Assembly: GCF_036250735.1 (NCBI RefSeq)
Contig: NZ_CP109430.1
Span: 10,106,001-10,170,000, forward strand
Reading direction: 5' to 3'
Source of the DNA: Streptosporangium sp. NBC_01495
Lineage (GTDB): Bacteria > Actinomycetota > Actinomycetes > Streptosporangiales > Streptosporangiaceae
Length of the DNA stretch: 64,000 nt
The translations under genes were made by a program, and so were the position numbers. The notes under the pieces were generated by a model. It worked only from the letters and a program-made list of their open reading frames with translations. It did no database searches and was not told the DNA's origin. Below are positions 1 to 8,089 of this stretch, one piece after another; position 1 is the first letter of the stretch; each line of letters opens with the position of its first letter.

Positions 1-1236
1 CCGGGGCGCCCGCCCCGTCGCGCGCAGACCGGTCAGCGCCTCGCTCAGATCATCCAGCGAGGCGGAGATCCAGGGCAGTTCCAGGGGGTCCGGGGCGTCG
101 AGCGCGGCCAGCCGCAGCCGCGCCGTCTCGCCGTACAGAAGGCTGGTCGCCACCCGTACCCGCAGGGCCGCCGGGTCGTCGCCGAAGACGTGGCCGGGGA
201 GCACCCCGACGCCGTGTCGGTCGAGCAGGTGCGCGGCCAGATCGGCGGAGGACGCGAAGTCGAACCCGATGAAGTCGGGGTAGAGGTAGAAACCACCCTG
301 GGGCGCGTCCACCCGCACGCCCGCGCGGACGAACCGCTCGTACACCGCCCGCGCCACCGCACCGTGCAGCTCGCGGCTCCGGGCCACCCGCTCGACGAGC
401 TCCGGCGGCTCGGTGTAGGCGTACGCCGCCGCCTGCTGGACCGGTGCGGCCGGGCTGGACCAGATCTCGCTCGCCACCGCCAGGAGCCGATCGCGCAGGA
501 GCGGTGACGGGAGCCGGGCCACGCCGATCCGCCAGCCGCCCAGGGCGAGGCTCTTGCTGAGCCCGCTGGTGATCACGGTCCGCTCGGGAGCCACGTCGGC
601 GGGGCTGAGGAAACCGGTGGCCGGGGAGTGGACCAGGTCGCGGTAGATCTCGTCGGAGACGATCGTCAGGTCGAGCTCGCGGGCGACCTCGGCGATCCGC
701 CGGATCGTGGACGCCCCGGCCAGCGTGCCGGTGGGGTTGTCGGGAAGCGTGACCAGCAGCGAGCGCACGTCGCGCCCCTGGGTACGGGCGTGCCTGACCG
801 CCGCCGCCACGCGCTCGGGATCCGGCACCCCACCCTCGCCGGGGGGCGTCGGAACGAGCAGGGAACGCGCCCCGACCAGCTCGGTCTGGGCGGCGTAGCT
901 GACCCAACTCGGCATCGGCAGCACGATGTCGCCGCCGATCGCGAGCAGCAGGCCGTACAGCAGGGGCTTGCTTCCGGGGCCGCAGACCACCAGGCCGGGG
1001 TCGGTGGGCAGGTCGCGCCACGACCAGTAGCCGGCGGCCGCCTCGCGCAGCGCGGGCGCGCCGGCGACCGGTCCGTACCCGTTGAGCCCGGACGCCGCGG
1101 CCAGCCGCTCACGCAGGACCGGATGCACGGGCAGGCCGGCCTCACCGAAGGCCAGGTGCAGCACGCGCTCACCGGCGCGCCGTCTTCGCTCGATGTCCTC
1201 GTTGGCCGCCAGGGTGGCGGAAAGCGTGACGCTCAT
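1..1236 (-). CDS. PLP-dependent aminotransferase, class I/II (3' end cut by window edge)
   Basis: Fold-type I aminotransferase that would move an amino group between an amino acid and a 2-oxo acid using pyridoxal phosphate in the cytoplasm. Reading from the ATG at 1236, about 412 residues are visible, close to the usual full length of about 400, so only the last few residues are probably missing. Family landmarks are the NPTG turn near residue 167, the D-x-x-Y pair near 195-198 that contacts the cofactor ring and phosphate, and SGLSKSLALGGWRIG near 224-238, where K228 should form the Schiff base. It is transcribed divergently from a LysR-type gene with a 128 bp gap, the classic layout of a LysR regulator and its target. 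The amino donor cannot be read from sequence. Confidence 0.9.
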   Translation of the reverse strand, partial: MSVTLSATLAANEDIERRRRAGERVLHLAFGEAGLPVHPVLRERLAAASGLNGYGPVAGAPALREAAAGYWSWRDLPTDPGLVVCGPGSKPLLYGLLLAIGGDIVLPMPSWVSYAAQTELVGARSLLVPTPPGEGGVPDPERVAAAVRHARTQGRDVRSLLVTLPDNPTGTLAGASTIRRIAEVARELDLTIVSDEIYRDLVHSPATGFLSPADVAPERTVITSGLSKSLALGGWRIGVARLPSPLLRDRLLAVASEIWSSPAAPVQQAAAYAYTEPPELVERVARSRELHGAVARAVYERFVRAGVRVDAPQGGFYLYPDFIGFDFASSADLAAHLLDRHGVGVLPGHVFGDDPAALRVRVATSLLYGETARLRLAALDAPDPLELPWISASLDDLSEALTGLRATGRAPR

Positions 1237-1324
1237 CGCGGGGTCCTTACTCGTCGCGGAACACTGCGGAACACTGCGGGACGTTGTGGAACGCCTCTCA
1301 GCCTGGTGGGATGGGGTGCATCAG

Positions 1325-1341
1325 GACAAGCTTCGGTTGTC
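1325..1341. promoter_or_regulatory. Candidate LysR-type operator (GACAA-N7-TTGTC)
   Basis: A perfect 5-7-5 inverted repeat lies in the divergent region, 23 bp before the LysR-type start codon. Its size fits the T-N11-A boxes bound by LysR proteins. The nearby direct duplication GCGGAACACT at about 1257-1276 could be part of the same control region. Seen as sequence symmetry only. Confidence 0.4.
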
Positions 1342-1364
1342 ATGGGTGGGCGTAAGGAAAACTG

Positions 1365-2375
1365 ATGCTTGATTTGCGGAGGCTCGTCCTGATCTGTGAG
1401 TTCGCTCGCCGGGGCAGCATCGCGGCCACCGCGACCTCCCTGGGCTACAGCCCCTCGGCGGTCTCGCAGCAACTGGCCGCGCTGGAGCGCCAGGCGGGCG
1501 CCGTGCTGATCGACAGGACCGCCAGAAGCGCGGAGCTGACCGACGCGGGGCGCCGCCTGGTCGAGCACGCCGAGCGCATCCTGGCCATGGTGGAGAGCGC
1601 CGAGTCCGACCTGTCGGCCCAGGCCGCGACCCCGTCGGGGCGGGTCACCGTGACCGCCTTCCCGACCGCCGCGGTGGCCTTCGCGCCCGCGCTGGCCAGG
1701 ACGCTGCGACGGCACGGCGAGCTCACCCTGCGGATGGGACAGAGCCGTTCGGGGCGCGGGATGCGCGAGGTGCAGTCGGGCGAGGTGGACATCGCCCTGA
1801 TCGACGACTGGCACGGCCGGATGCGCGAGCCCGACACCATGCGGGTCTTCCCGCTGCTGCGCGACCCGCTGGTGCTCGTGGTGCCGCGCAGGCACCGGCT
1901 CGCCTCCCCCGACGTCCCGGTCGACCTGCGGGACCTGCGCGACGAGCCCTGGATGGCCACCCCGGACGGCGAGCCCTCCCGGCTGGCGGTGGACCGGCTG
2001 ATGGCCGACGTCGGCGGTCACCGGCCGGTGCCCTGGGAGTTCGAGGGACTGGGCACGATCATCGGCCTGGTCGCCAAGGGCATCGGCATCGCCGCCGTCC
2101 CCGCCCTGGCGCTGGCCGCCGGGGTCCGCGGCATCGCCGTCCGCCGGTTTCCCGGCCCGCCGGTGGGCCGGGTCGTGCACGCCGTCGCCCGATCGTCCAG
2201 CGTCCACCGCCCCGCCGTCTCCGTCACCCTCCGGGCCGTCCACGTCGCCGCCCGGCTCCTCGCCGCCGACCTGGAGGGGGTCGAGTCGGCGTCCAGGGAA
2301 CACCCGGGGGCCCGGCCGGAGTTCGAGGACCCTGCCGGTGCGACGCCCGGGGGTCCGCGTCAGGGTGATGCTTGA
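1365..2375 (+). CDS. LysR-family transcriptional regulator
   Basis: DNA-binding regulator of 336 residues. Residues 1-58 carry the LysR winged helix-turn-helix, with the recognition segment SPSAVSQQLAALE near 29-41. Residues about 88-300 form the periplasmic-binding-like effector domain. The ATG lies after AAGGAAAACTG, a usable ribosome site. It diverges from the aminotransferase and probably regulates it and itself. The last 13-14 codons are unusual: they lie inside the first copy of a 52 bp repeat that continues twice downstream, so the present stop codon was probably acquired with the repeat. Confidence 0.92.
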   Translation: MLDLRRLVLICEFARRGSIAATATSLGYSPSAVSQQLAALERQAGAVLIDRTARSAELTDAGRRLVEHAERILAMVESAESDLSAQAATPSGRVTVTAFPTAAVAFAPALARTLRRHGELTLRMGQSRSGRGMREVQSGEVDIALIDDWHGRMREPDTMRVFPLLRDPLVLVVPRRHRLASPDVPVDLRDLRDEPWMATPDGEPSRLAVDRLMADVGGHRPVPWEFEGLGTIIGLVAKGIGIAAVPALALAAGVRGIAVRRFPGPPVGRVVHAVARSSSVHRPAVSVTLRAVHVAARLLAADLEGVESASREHPGARPEFEDPAGATPGGPRQGDA

Positions 2376-2511
2376 CCAGGGTGGTGTTCGACCGGGGTGC
2401 GGCCGGTGCGACGCCCGAGGGTCCGCGTCAAGGTGATGCTTGACCAGGGTGGTGTGCGACCGGTGCGACGCCCGGGGGTCCGCGTCAAGGTGATGCTTTA
2501 CCAGGATGGCT
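2335..2511. repeat. 52 bp direct repeat, three copies, starting inside the LysR 3' end
   Basis: Copies begin at 2335, 2403 and 2460. Each starts CCGGTGCGACGCCCG and ends near TTGACCAGGGTGGTG, and copies differ at only a few positions. Spacing is 68 then 57 bp, so they are interspersed rather than perfectly tandem. Copy 2 contains the inverted repeat GTCAAG-GTGATG-CTTGAC, which could fold. Copy 1 supplies the LysR stop codon. The array fills most of the gap before the RNase HII gene. Confidence 0.85.
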
Positions 2512-2543
2512 CCCGGGGTCTCGCGTCCCGGTAACGTCGGCAC

Positions 2544-3230
2544 GTGCCTCCCACCTACGCGCTCGAGCGATTGCTGAACGACGGCGGTTCCAAACTGGTC
2601 GCCGGGGTGGACGAGGTCGGGCGCGGAGCCTGGGCCGGCCCGGTGGCGGTCTGCGCCGTGGTCACCGACCTGTCGGAACCGCCCGCCGGGCTCACCGACT
2701 CGAAACTGCTCAGCCCCGCCCGCCGCGTCGCCATGGTCTCCGAGATCACCGCCTGGGCGGCCGGGATCGGGTACGGCGAGGCGTCCCACGAGGAGATCGA
2801 CGCGCTCGGGATGACCGAGGCCCTGCGCAGGGCGGCCAGAAGGGCACTGGCCGGGCTGCCCGTCCGGCCCGACGTGGTCGTCCTGGACGGGAAGCACGAC
2901 TATCTGGGCGCGCCCTGGCCGGTCAGGTGCGAGGTGAAGGGTGACCTTTCCTGCGTCTCCGTGGCTGCGGCCTCCGTGATCGCCAAGGTTCGGCGGGACA
3001 CCTACATGGCCTCGCTGGGTTTCGAGGAGTACGGGTTCGCCGACAACGCGGGCTATCCCTCGCCGGTCCACCAGGCGGCGCTGGCCTCCCTCGGCCCGAC
3101 GGAGCATCACCGCCTGTCCTGGTCCTATCTGGACGACCTTCCCCGGTGGCGCCACCTCAAGAGGCATCGCAACCCGCTGGCAGGAGAGGGCCAGCTCGGG
3201 CTCTTCGGACCGCCCGCCCGCCCGCAATGA
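2544..3230 (+). CDS. rnhB: Ribonuclease HII
   Basis: Cleaves the RNA strand of RNA-DNA hybrids and starts removal of ribonucleotides misincorporated in DNA. The 228-residue protein has the four expected acidic residues: D23 and E24 in GVDEVGRGAWAGP, D115 in VVVLDGKHDY, and D134 in KGDLSCVSVAAAS. A C-terminal HHRLSWSY motif completes the family signature. The start is GTG with no clear Shine-Dalgarno sequence. TAACGT ends 6 bp upstream, so a leaderless transcript is possible. It is not next to the ribosomal protein genes that often flank rnhB in actinobacteria. Confidence 0.96.
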   Translation: MPPTYALERLLNDGGSKLVAGVDEVGRGAWAGPVAVCAVVTDLSEPPAGLTDSKLLSPARRVAMVSEITAWAAGIGYGEASHEEIDALGMTEALRRAARRALAGLPVRPDVVVLDGKHDYLGAPWPVRCEVKGDLSCVSVAAASVIAKVRRDTYMASLGFEEYGFADNAGYPSPVHQAALASLGPTEHHRLSWSYLDDLPRWRHLKRHRNPLAGEGQLGLFGPPARPQ

Positions 3231-3288
3231 GACCGGTCCGGAGACCGGGATGAGACCGGGGAAGGCGGTCCGTCTCGGAACGAGGCCG

Positions 3289-3675
3289 TCAGCAGTCGAC
3301 CAGCTCGGGCGTCTGGTTGAGGATCTGCGACCTGGCGGTGACGAACTCCGCGTGGGCGCCGGTGGCGGACGGGTCGAAGACGGCGACCCGGTGGCAGTTC
3401 TGGAAGGCCAGCCTCACCCCGAAGTGGCGCTCCAGGGCGCCGCGCATGGCGTCGCTGGCGAGAGCGCGCAGGAGTTGGCCGCGAGCGGCCTCGTCCGGCG
3501 GGGGCACCGTGTTGTCGGCGAACTCGGCACCGGTGTGCTCGCGCTCCTTGACCAGCTCGCTGATGAGCGACCAGGCGTAGGGAAGGGAGTCTCTGACACA
3601 GGTGACGAATGCCGCGTCGTCCACCTCACCGGCCTTGGCCTGGTCGAGAAGATCGTTCGAAACGGTCAGCGACAT
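3289..3675 (-). CDS. SCO5389-family conserved protein
   Basis: A 128-residue soluble protein resembling the actinobacterial family named after Streptomyces coelicolor SCO5389. Recognisable parts are FADNTVPPPDEAARGQLLRA in the middle and a conserved Cys-terminal tail (QTPELVDC). It has no signal peptide or membrane segment, and the function of the family is unknown to me. The start follows GAGGAG at a normal distance. It lies 63 bp downstream of the deviant Walker-A ATPase on the same strand, so the two are probably co-transcribed. A family link with a neighbouring ATPase in other actinomycetes is from memory and should be checked. Confidence 0.8.
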   Translation of the reverse strand: MSLTVSNDLLDQAKAGEVDDAAFVTCVRDSLPYAWSLISELVKEREHTGAEFADNTVPPPDEAARGQLLRALASDAMRGALERHFGVRLAFQNCHRVAVFDPSATGAHAEFVTARSQILNQTPELVDC

Positions 3676-3738
3676 GCTGCGTTCTCCTCACAGAAGGGGA
3701 TTCATCAGACACTAGGTCGGGCCTACTGAGCGCTCCAT

Positions 3739-4704
3739 CTAGCGGGAGAGCGACACTCGCGTGGGCCCGAAGACGAAGCCGGGGTCGATCTGGGCCGCCA
3801 GATCCTCGCCCGTGGCCCTGTTCGCCCAGGCCTCCGCGTTGCGGAGGTGGAACTGCACGGCCTGGCGCCCGAAGCGGAACCAGTCTTTCTCCTGGGCGTC
3901 GAGATGGTCGAGAATCGTGCCCAGGGCCCGGGAGTTGGCCGGTTCGAGGTCCCGGAGGGTGAAGGGGCGGCCCTGCTCCATCGCGCGGATCGCCGAGGAG
4001 TGCTCCAGGCAGACCAGCAGGTCGTCGCCGACCTGATCGCGCAGGAACGCCACGTCCCCGGGGCCGTGGATCTTGTTGCCCACCACCGCGACCGGCACGC
4101 CGTAGTCGGCGGCGTAGTCGCGGTACTGCCGGTAGACGCTCACGCCCTGGCGGGTCGGCTCGGCCACCAGGAAGGTCATGTCGAAGCGGGTGAACAGTCC
4201 CGAGGCGAAGGAGTCGGCTCCGGCCGTCATGTCGACCACGACGTACTCGCCCGCGCCGTCGAGCAGATGGTTGAGATAGAGCTCCACGGCGCCGACCTTG
4301 GAGTGGTAGCACGCCACCCCCAGGTCGTCCTCGCTGAACGGCCCGGTGACCATCAGGCTGGGGCCCTCGGCCGTGGCGACGGAGAATCCGGTGTGGATCG
4401 GGTCGTCCCGCTCGTCGAGGCGGAGCAGCCGCGAGCCGGACCCCGGCGGGGTGGTCTTGACCATCGCGGAAGCCGATGAGATGCGGGGGTTGTCGCCCCG
4501 CAGGTATTCCTTGATCTCGGTCAGGTGCGAGCCCATCGGCCTCGGCAGCGCACCGTCGGCCAGCCCCAGTGCCATGCCCAGGTGCTGGTTGATGTCGGCG
4601 TCGACGGCCACGACGGGACCGCCCCGGCTCGCTGTGTATCTCGCGAACAGCGCCGACAGAGTCGTTTTGCCGCTGCCGCCCTTGCCGACGAATGCCACCC
4701 TCAC
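3739..4704 (-). CDS. Deviant Walker-A P-loop ATPase (CooC/MinD-like)
   Basis: A 321-residue ATPase of the SIMIBI class. The deviant Walker A, VGKGGSGKTTLSALF, occupies residues 6-20 with K13 binding phosphate, and VAVDADINQHLG near 32-43 is the A-prime region. The single-GGSGK form matches CooC-like maturation ATPases rather than chromosome-partition ParA. It starts with GTG and is followed by the SCO5389-family gene. A Zur-like site lies 22-35 bp before the start, which hints at metal-responsive control. Possible roles are metal insertion or protein maturation; no substrate can be named. Confidence 0.85.
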   Translation of the reverse strand: MRVAFVGKGGSGKTTLSALFARYTASRGGPVVAVDADINQHLGMALGLADGALPRPMGSHLTEIKEYLRGDNPRISSASAMVKTTPPGSGSRLLRLDERDDPIHTGFSVATAEGPSLMVTGPFSEDDLGVACYHSKVGAVELYLNHLLDGAGEYVVVDMTAGADSFASGLFTRFDMTFLVAEPTRQGVSVYRQYRDYAADYGVPVAVVGNKIHGPGDVAFLRDQVGDDLLVCLEHSSAIRAMEQGRPFTLRDLEPANSRALGTILDHLDAQEKDWFRFGRQAVQFHLRNAEAWANRATGEDLAAQIDPGFVFGPTRVSLSR

Positions 4705-4725
4705 GACGACCGTCCAATCTGGTTA

Positions 4726-4739
4726 TGAAAATCATTTCA
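4726..4739. promoter_or_regulatory. Zur/Fur-like box upstream of the ATPase gene
   Basis: TGAAAATCATTTCA is one base shorter than the 15-bp palindrome TGAAAATCATTTTCA used by actinobacterial Zur proteins. It stands out as AT-rich in a GC-rich region. It overlaps where a core promoter for the minus-strand ATPase gene would sit, so repression by a zinc-loaded Fur-family protein is plausible. The missing base lowers confidence. Confidence 0.45.
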
Positions 4740-5086
4740 ATCCCTGGAGGGACCCATCATGCCACGACGGGCGGGGGCGCGTGGCGCGTATCGCGGGGAA
4801 GTGGGGAGGTGTGCTCGCTTCGCGAATGCCGATAAAGGTGACCTCTCACGACAAATACGGGTGAAAGGTGTGAGAGAAAACGCCCGCCATGTCATGACCG
4901 GTGCCGAAGATCCGCTGTTACCGCTTCGCGGCCTCCTGTACGGACTCGACAGCTGCCTTGGGGATCGGTGGGGCGGATGTTTGCCATCGGCGCCGATGAG
5001 ATCCGGCCAGTCCGGGTATCCCACCCCGAGTTGGTTGATCTTGACCCCCCGGCGAGATCGTGGACAAAGGTCAGCAAGGGGCTTTG
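4740..5086. other. Intergenic region without a supported gene
   Basis: No reading frame here has convincing family content. The only structure seen is a spaced inverted repeat CTCTCAC/GTGAGAG around 4841-4876. It presumably holds the promoters for the ATPase gene to the left and the surface-protein gene to the right. Confidence 0.5.
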
Positions 5087-7375
5087 GTGGTACGTACCGG
5101 TACCTGGTCGCGTCGCGTTTCCGAACGGCGGGTTCCTGAACGGCGGGTTCCTGAACGGCGGTTCTCCGAGCGGTGGTTCTCAGGACGGGGTTTCTCCGGA
5201 AGGCGTTTCTCGGGACGGCGTTTTTCAGGACGGCGGGCCGGTGGGTTCGCCGTGTGGGGTGTCGCGCTCGCGATGCTCGTGACGCCGTCGCTCGCTCTCG
5301 CCGCACCCCGGACGGACGCGGCGGAGGCGTCCTCGTCATCCGTCCGGACAGGGGCCGGGACTCCCCGGGTGACGGCGGACGGGAAGTCTCCGCCTGTGCG
5401 GGCGGCGAAGGGGAAGCCCTCGCCCGTACTCGCGGGGAACTCGCCCGTACGCATGGGGAACTCGCCCGTACGCGCGGGGGGCTCTCCCACGGGGAAGGGA
5501 AGCGGGGCGGCGTCGCCCGCTGCGGTCGAGGCTCCCTCGACGGCGGGTGGAACGTCCGATTCCGCCCCGACGGCGATAGAGATGTCCCGGCCCGTCCAGG
5601 GGACGGATGAGGTGCCGGCGCACGTGCCCGCCGAGGAGGTGTCCGCGTCCGTACCCGGGGAGAAGGAAGTGCCCGGGGAGAACGGGGTGCTTTCGCCCGC
5701 GTCCGGGGCGGAGGGGAAGAGCGAGCCCGCGTCCGCGGGGAAGAGCGCGTCCGCGCCGGTGGGGAACGGGGTGTCTTCGCCCGCGTCCGAGACGGGAAGG
5801 CGGGTCGCGAGGGGCGCCTCCGGCGGCGAGAGCCGTGTGGAGGGGGCCGGGAAGTCGGAGGTCGAGATCACCAAGACGGCCTCGCCCGTCCTCGCCAAGC
5901 CCGGCCAGAAGGTCACCTATACCGTCAAGCTACGCAACACCGGTGACACCGCCCACCCGGGCCTCGCCTTCACCGACGACCTGTCGGGCCTGCTCGACGA
6001 CGCGGACTTCGACCACGACCAGTCGGCCACGTCGGGCACGGTCGCCTTCGCCGAGCCCGAGGTGACCTGGACCGGTGACGTGGCCGCCGGCCAGACGGTG
6101 ACGGTCACCTACGGCGTCACGGTGAACGACCCGCCGGCGGGGGACCTGCGTCTCTCCGGCAAGCTGGTCGGTCCCGAGGGCTCCAACTGCGAGGCAGGGT
6201 CCACCGATGCCGCCTGCGGAAACCTCGGCGGGCCCGGCCTGCCGCTGCTGTACGTCCTCATGACCGCCGACAGGGAGACCGCCGGCCCCGGCCAGACGGT
6301 CGGCTACACGATCACCGTCGGCAACGTCGGTAACGAGGACTATCCGGGTGCCACGCTCACCGGGGAGCTCTCCCGGGTCCTCGACGACGCGGCCTACAAC
6401 GGCGACGCACGGGTCACGAGCGGCACCGTCTCGTACGGCGCGCCGAAGCTGACCTGGGCCGGAGACATCTCGATGGGCGAGACGGTCACGATCACCTACA
6501 GCGTGACCGTCGGCACCCCCGCCACCGGGGACGGGGTGCTGGACAGCGCCGTCCAGGCCCCGGGGGGCGGGACGAACTGCCCGGACCCGGCGCCGTGGTC
6601 CGCCAGGCGCGCCGCTCCCGTTCCCGGTGCGGGCCTCGGCTGCGCGCAGCGGGTCGCCGTGCTGGGGACGACGGCCACCGGGACGCTCACGCCCGAGGTC
6701 TCCGAGCCGGATGACGTCGGGGCGGGCGTGAGGCCCGGATCCGACTGCCCGGCGGGATCGGCCGAACCCGGCTGCGGAACGGGGCCGGTGAAGACCGCCG
6801 TCGCCCAGGCGCCGGTGTCTGGGGCCGTTGACGGTTCCGCCCAGGCTCCGTCTCCGGCAGCCGTTCCGGGTTCCGGTCCGGCGCCCGGTCAGGGTTCCGT
6901 TCCGGGTTCCGTGCCGCCCGGTCAGGGTTCCGTGCCGGGTTTCGTGCCCGGTCAGGGTTCCGTGCCGCCCGGTCAGGGTTCCGGTCCGGGTTCCGTGCCC
7001 GGTCAGGGTTCCGGTCCCGAGGTCGCATCGGCGTTCGATCCGGATTCCGCGCCGATTCCCGCTCCCGGTTCGGTGCCCTCGCCGGTTCCCGATCCGGCGC
7101 AGGCGTCGGTCTCCCCCTCGGGGCCCGCACTCGTTCCCGGCCCGGAGCGGGCACCCGTGCCCGCGCGGGTGCCGAAGCCGCTCTCCGACCCGTCGTGCGT
7201 GCCGGGCCGGGGGCGGTCCTTCTCGGTTCCCTGTCCCGCCGGTGGGTCCCGCGAGGTATCGGCCGGTCCCTCGCTGCCGTTCACGGGGCTGCCGTTCGGG
7301 CCGGTCCTGGTGGGACTCCTGCTTTCCGGTCTCGGTCTGGTCCTGCGGCTGCGTACCCGGCCGGGGAGACCCTAG
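5087..7375 (+). CDS. Sortase-type (LPFTG) cell-surface protein with two DUF11-like domains
   Basis: Exported protein of 762 residues, predicted to be covalently linked to peptidoglycan by a sortase. The start is placed at GTG 5087 because AAGGGG lies 5 nt upstream; an in-frame GTG at 5060 has no good ribosome site. A long Arg-rich n-region (about 50 residues of five-residue repeats) precedes a hydrophobic core and an ALAAP cleavage region. A low-complexity stretch follows, then two DUF11-type beta-sandwich repeats at about 255-370 and 385-490. A Pro/Gly/Ser linker of GQGSVPG repeats comes next, then LPFTG near 730, a hydrophobic helix and an Arg-rich tail. It faces a second, smaller surface protein. 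No sortase gene is in the window. Confidence 0.8.
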   Translation: MVRTGTWSRRVSERRVPERRVPERRFSERWFSGRGFSGRRFSGRRFSGRRAGGFAVWGVALAMLVTPSLALAAPRTDAAEASSSSVRTGAGTPRVTADGKSPPVRAAKGKPSPVLAGNSPVRMGNSPVRAGGSPTGKGSGAASPAAVEAPSTAGGTSDSAPTAIEMSRPVQGTDEVPAHVPAEEVSASVPGEKEVPGENGVLSPASGAEGKSEPASAGKSASAPVGNGVSSPASETGRRVARGASGGESRVEGAGKSEVEITKTASPVLAKPGQKVTYTVKLRNTGDTAHPGLAFTDDLSGLLDDADFDHDQSATSGTVAFAEPEVTWTGDVAAGQTVTVTYGVTVNDPPAGDLRLSGKLVGPEGSNCEAGSTDAACGNLGGPGLPLLYVLMTADRETAGPGQTVGYTITVGNVGNEDYPGATLTGELSRVLDDAAYNGDARVTSGTVSYGAPKLTWAGDISMGETVTITYSVTVGTPATGDGVLDSAVQAPGGGTNCPDPAPWSARRAAPVPGAGLGCAQRVAVLGTTATGTLTPEVSEPDDVGAGVRPGSDCPAGSAEPGCGTGPVKTAVAQAPVSGAVDGSAQAPSPAAVPGSGPAPGQGSVPGSVPPGQGSVPGFVPGQGSVPPGQGSGPGSVPGQGSGPEVASAFDPDSAPIPAPGSVPSPVPDPAQASVSPSGPALVPGPERAPVPARVPKPLSDPSCVPGRGRSFSVPCPAGGSREVSAGPSLPFTGLPFGPVLVGLLLSGLGLVLRLRTRPGRP
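5118..5237 (+). repeat. Eight 15-bp tandem repeats in the signal-peptide n-region
   Basis: Units resemble TTCCTGAACGGCGGG and decay towards the end of the array. Each unit keeps the reading frame and adds five residues of the type R-R-F-S-G or R-R-V-P-E. The array lengthens the positively charged part of the signal peptide, an uncommon place for a repeat. Confidence 0.85.
6886..7019 (+). repeat. Imperfect tandem repeats encoding GQGSVPG-type linker
   Basis: Repeated blocks containing CCCGGTCAGGGTTCCG code for a Gly/Ser/Pro wall-spanning linker between the DUF11 domains and the sorting signal. Such linkers commonly vary in length among strains. Confidence 0.8.
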
Positions 7376-7396
7376 CCGGGCACGCATCGCACCGGA

Positions 7397-7957
7397 TCAG
7401 ACCGGTTGGACCCGGCGACGGCGGCGGAGCAGGAGCGCGGTGGTGGCCAGCCCCGCGACGGCGGCGGAGGCCAGCGAGACGGGCAGGACCCAGCCGGCCG
7501 TCTTCTCCGGCGGGGTCACGGTGTTGATGTCCGTGGCACAGACCAGCACGGGGCCGGTGGCGCTCCTGCGGGCGCAGGCCGTCGTCGCCAGGTTCTGCAC
7601 CGCGGCCCCCGCCACCGCGCCCACCCGGGCGCTCAGATGGACAATGGTGTCCTTCTCCGGCGGGACGTTCACCGTCCACGCCACCTTGTCCTGCTCCACA
7701 TGCCCCCCGGCGTCGGCCTTCACGAAGGTCATCGACGGTGGCAGGGACTGCACCAGGAGGACGCGCTTCAGCCGGGCGGTCCCCTGGTTGCTGAGACGAA
7801 GCGTGTACGTGTTCTCCGCGCCGGGAGTGGTATCCCTCGCTCCGTCGTCGAGGGAGATGGAGACCGAGGGGACCGGATCGGCCCAGGCGGTCGGCCATCC
7901 AAGCGCGGGTGCGGCGATTGCGGCGAGCAGGCCCACGCTCGCCAGGTGACGTTTCAT
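7397..7957 (-). CDS. Membrane-anchored surface protein with a DUF11-like domain
   Basis: A 186-residue exported protein. It has a cleavable signal (about 1-26, ending AWADP), one immunoglobulin-like DUF11/CARDB-type domain (about 30-130), and a C-terminal helix followed by RRRRR, which would leave the domain outside the cell. Two cysteines (TTACARR and LVCATD) could form a disulfide. There is no LPxTG motif, so anchoring is by the membrane helix. It converges on the LPFTG protein with 21 bp between stop codons and shares its domain type, so the two may work together at the surface. Confidence 0.75.
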   Translation of the reverse strand: MKRHLASVGLLAAIAAPALGWPTAWADPVPSVSISLDDGARDTTPGAENTYTLRLSNQGTARLKRVLLVQSLPPSMTFVKADAGGHVEQDKVAWTVNVPPEKDTIVHLSARVGAVAGAAVQNLATTACARRSATGPVLVCATDINTVTPPEKTAGWVLPVSLASAAVAGLATTALLLRRRRRVQPV

Positions 7958-8089
7958 CCTCGAACCTCCATGGTGACGCTAAGTAATCACTCCATAACAG
8001 CATTCCGACACTCGTGGGCGCTCTCAACGCGCCGGACGCGCCGGGCATGTCGTCCGCGGGTCCACCGGTTCGTCGGGTCCGCCGGTCCG

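Noticed and set aside
1233..3227. A 664-codon minus-strand frame covering the LysR and rnhB genes
   Set aside because: It is antisense to two clear genes, has no family content and is typical of high-GC shadow frames. It reads through the 52-bp repeats.
5930..7387. A 485-codon minus-strand frame opposite the LPFTG protein
   Set aside because: Arg/Gly-rich composition, antisense to recognisable DUF11 domains and a sorting signal.
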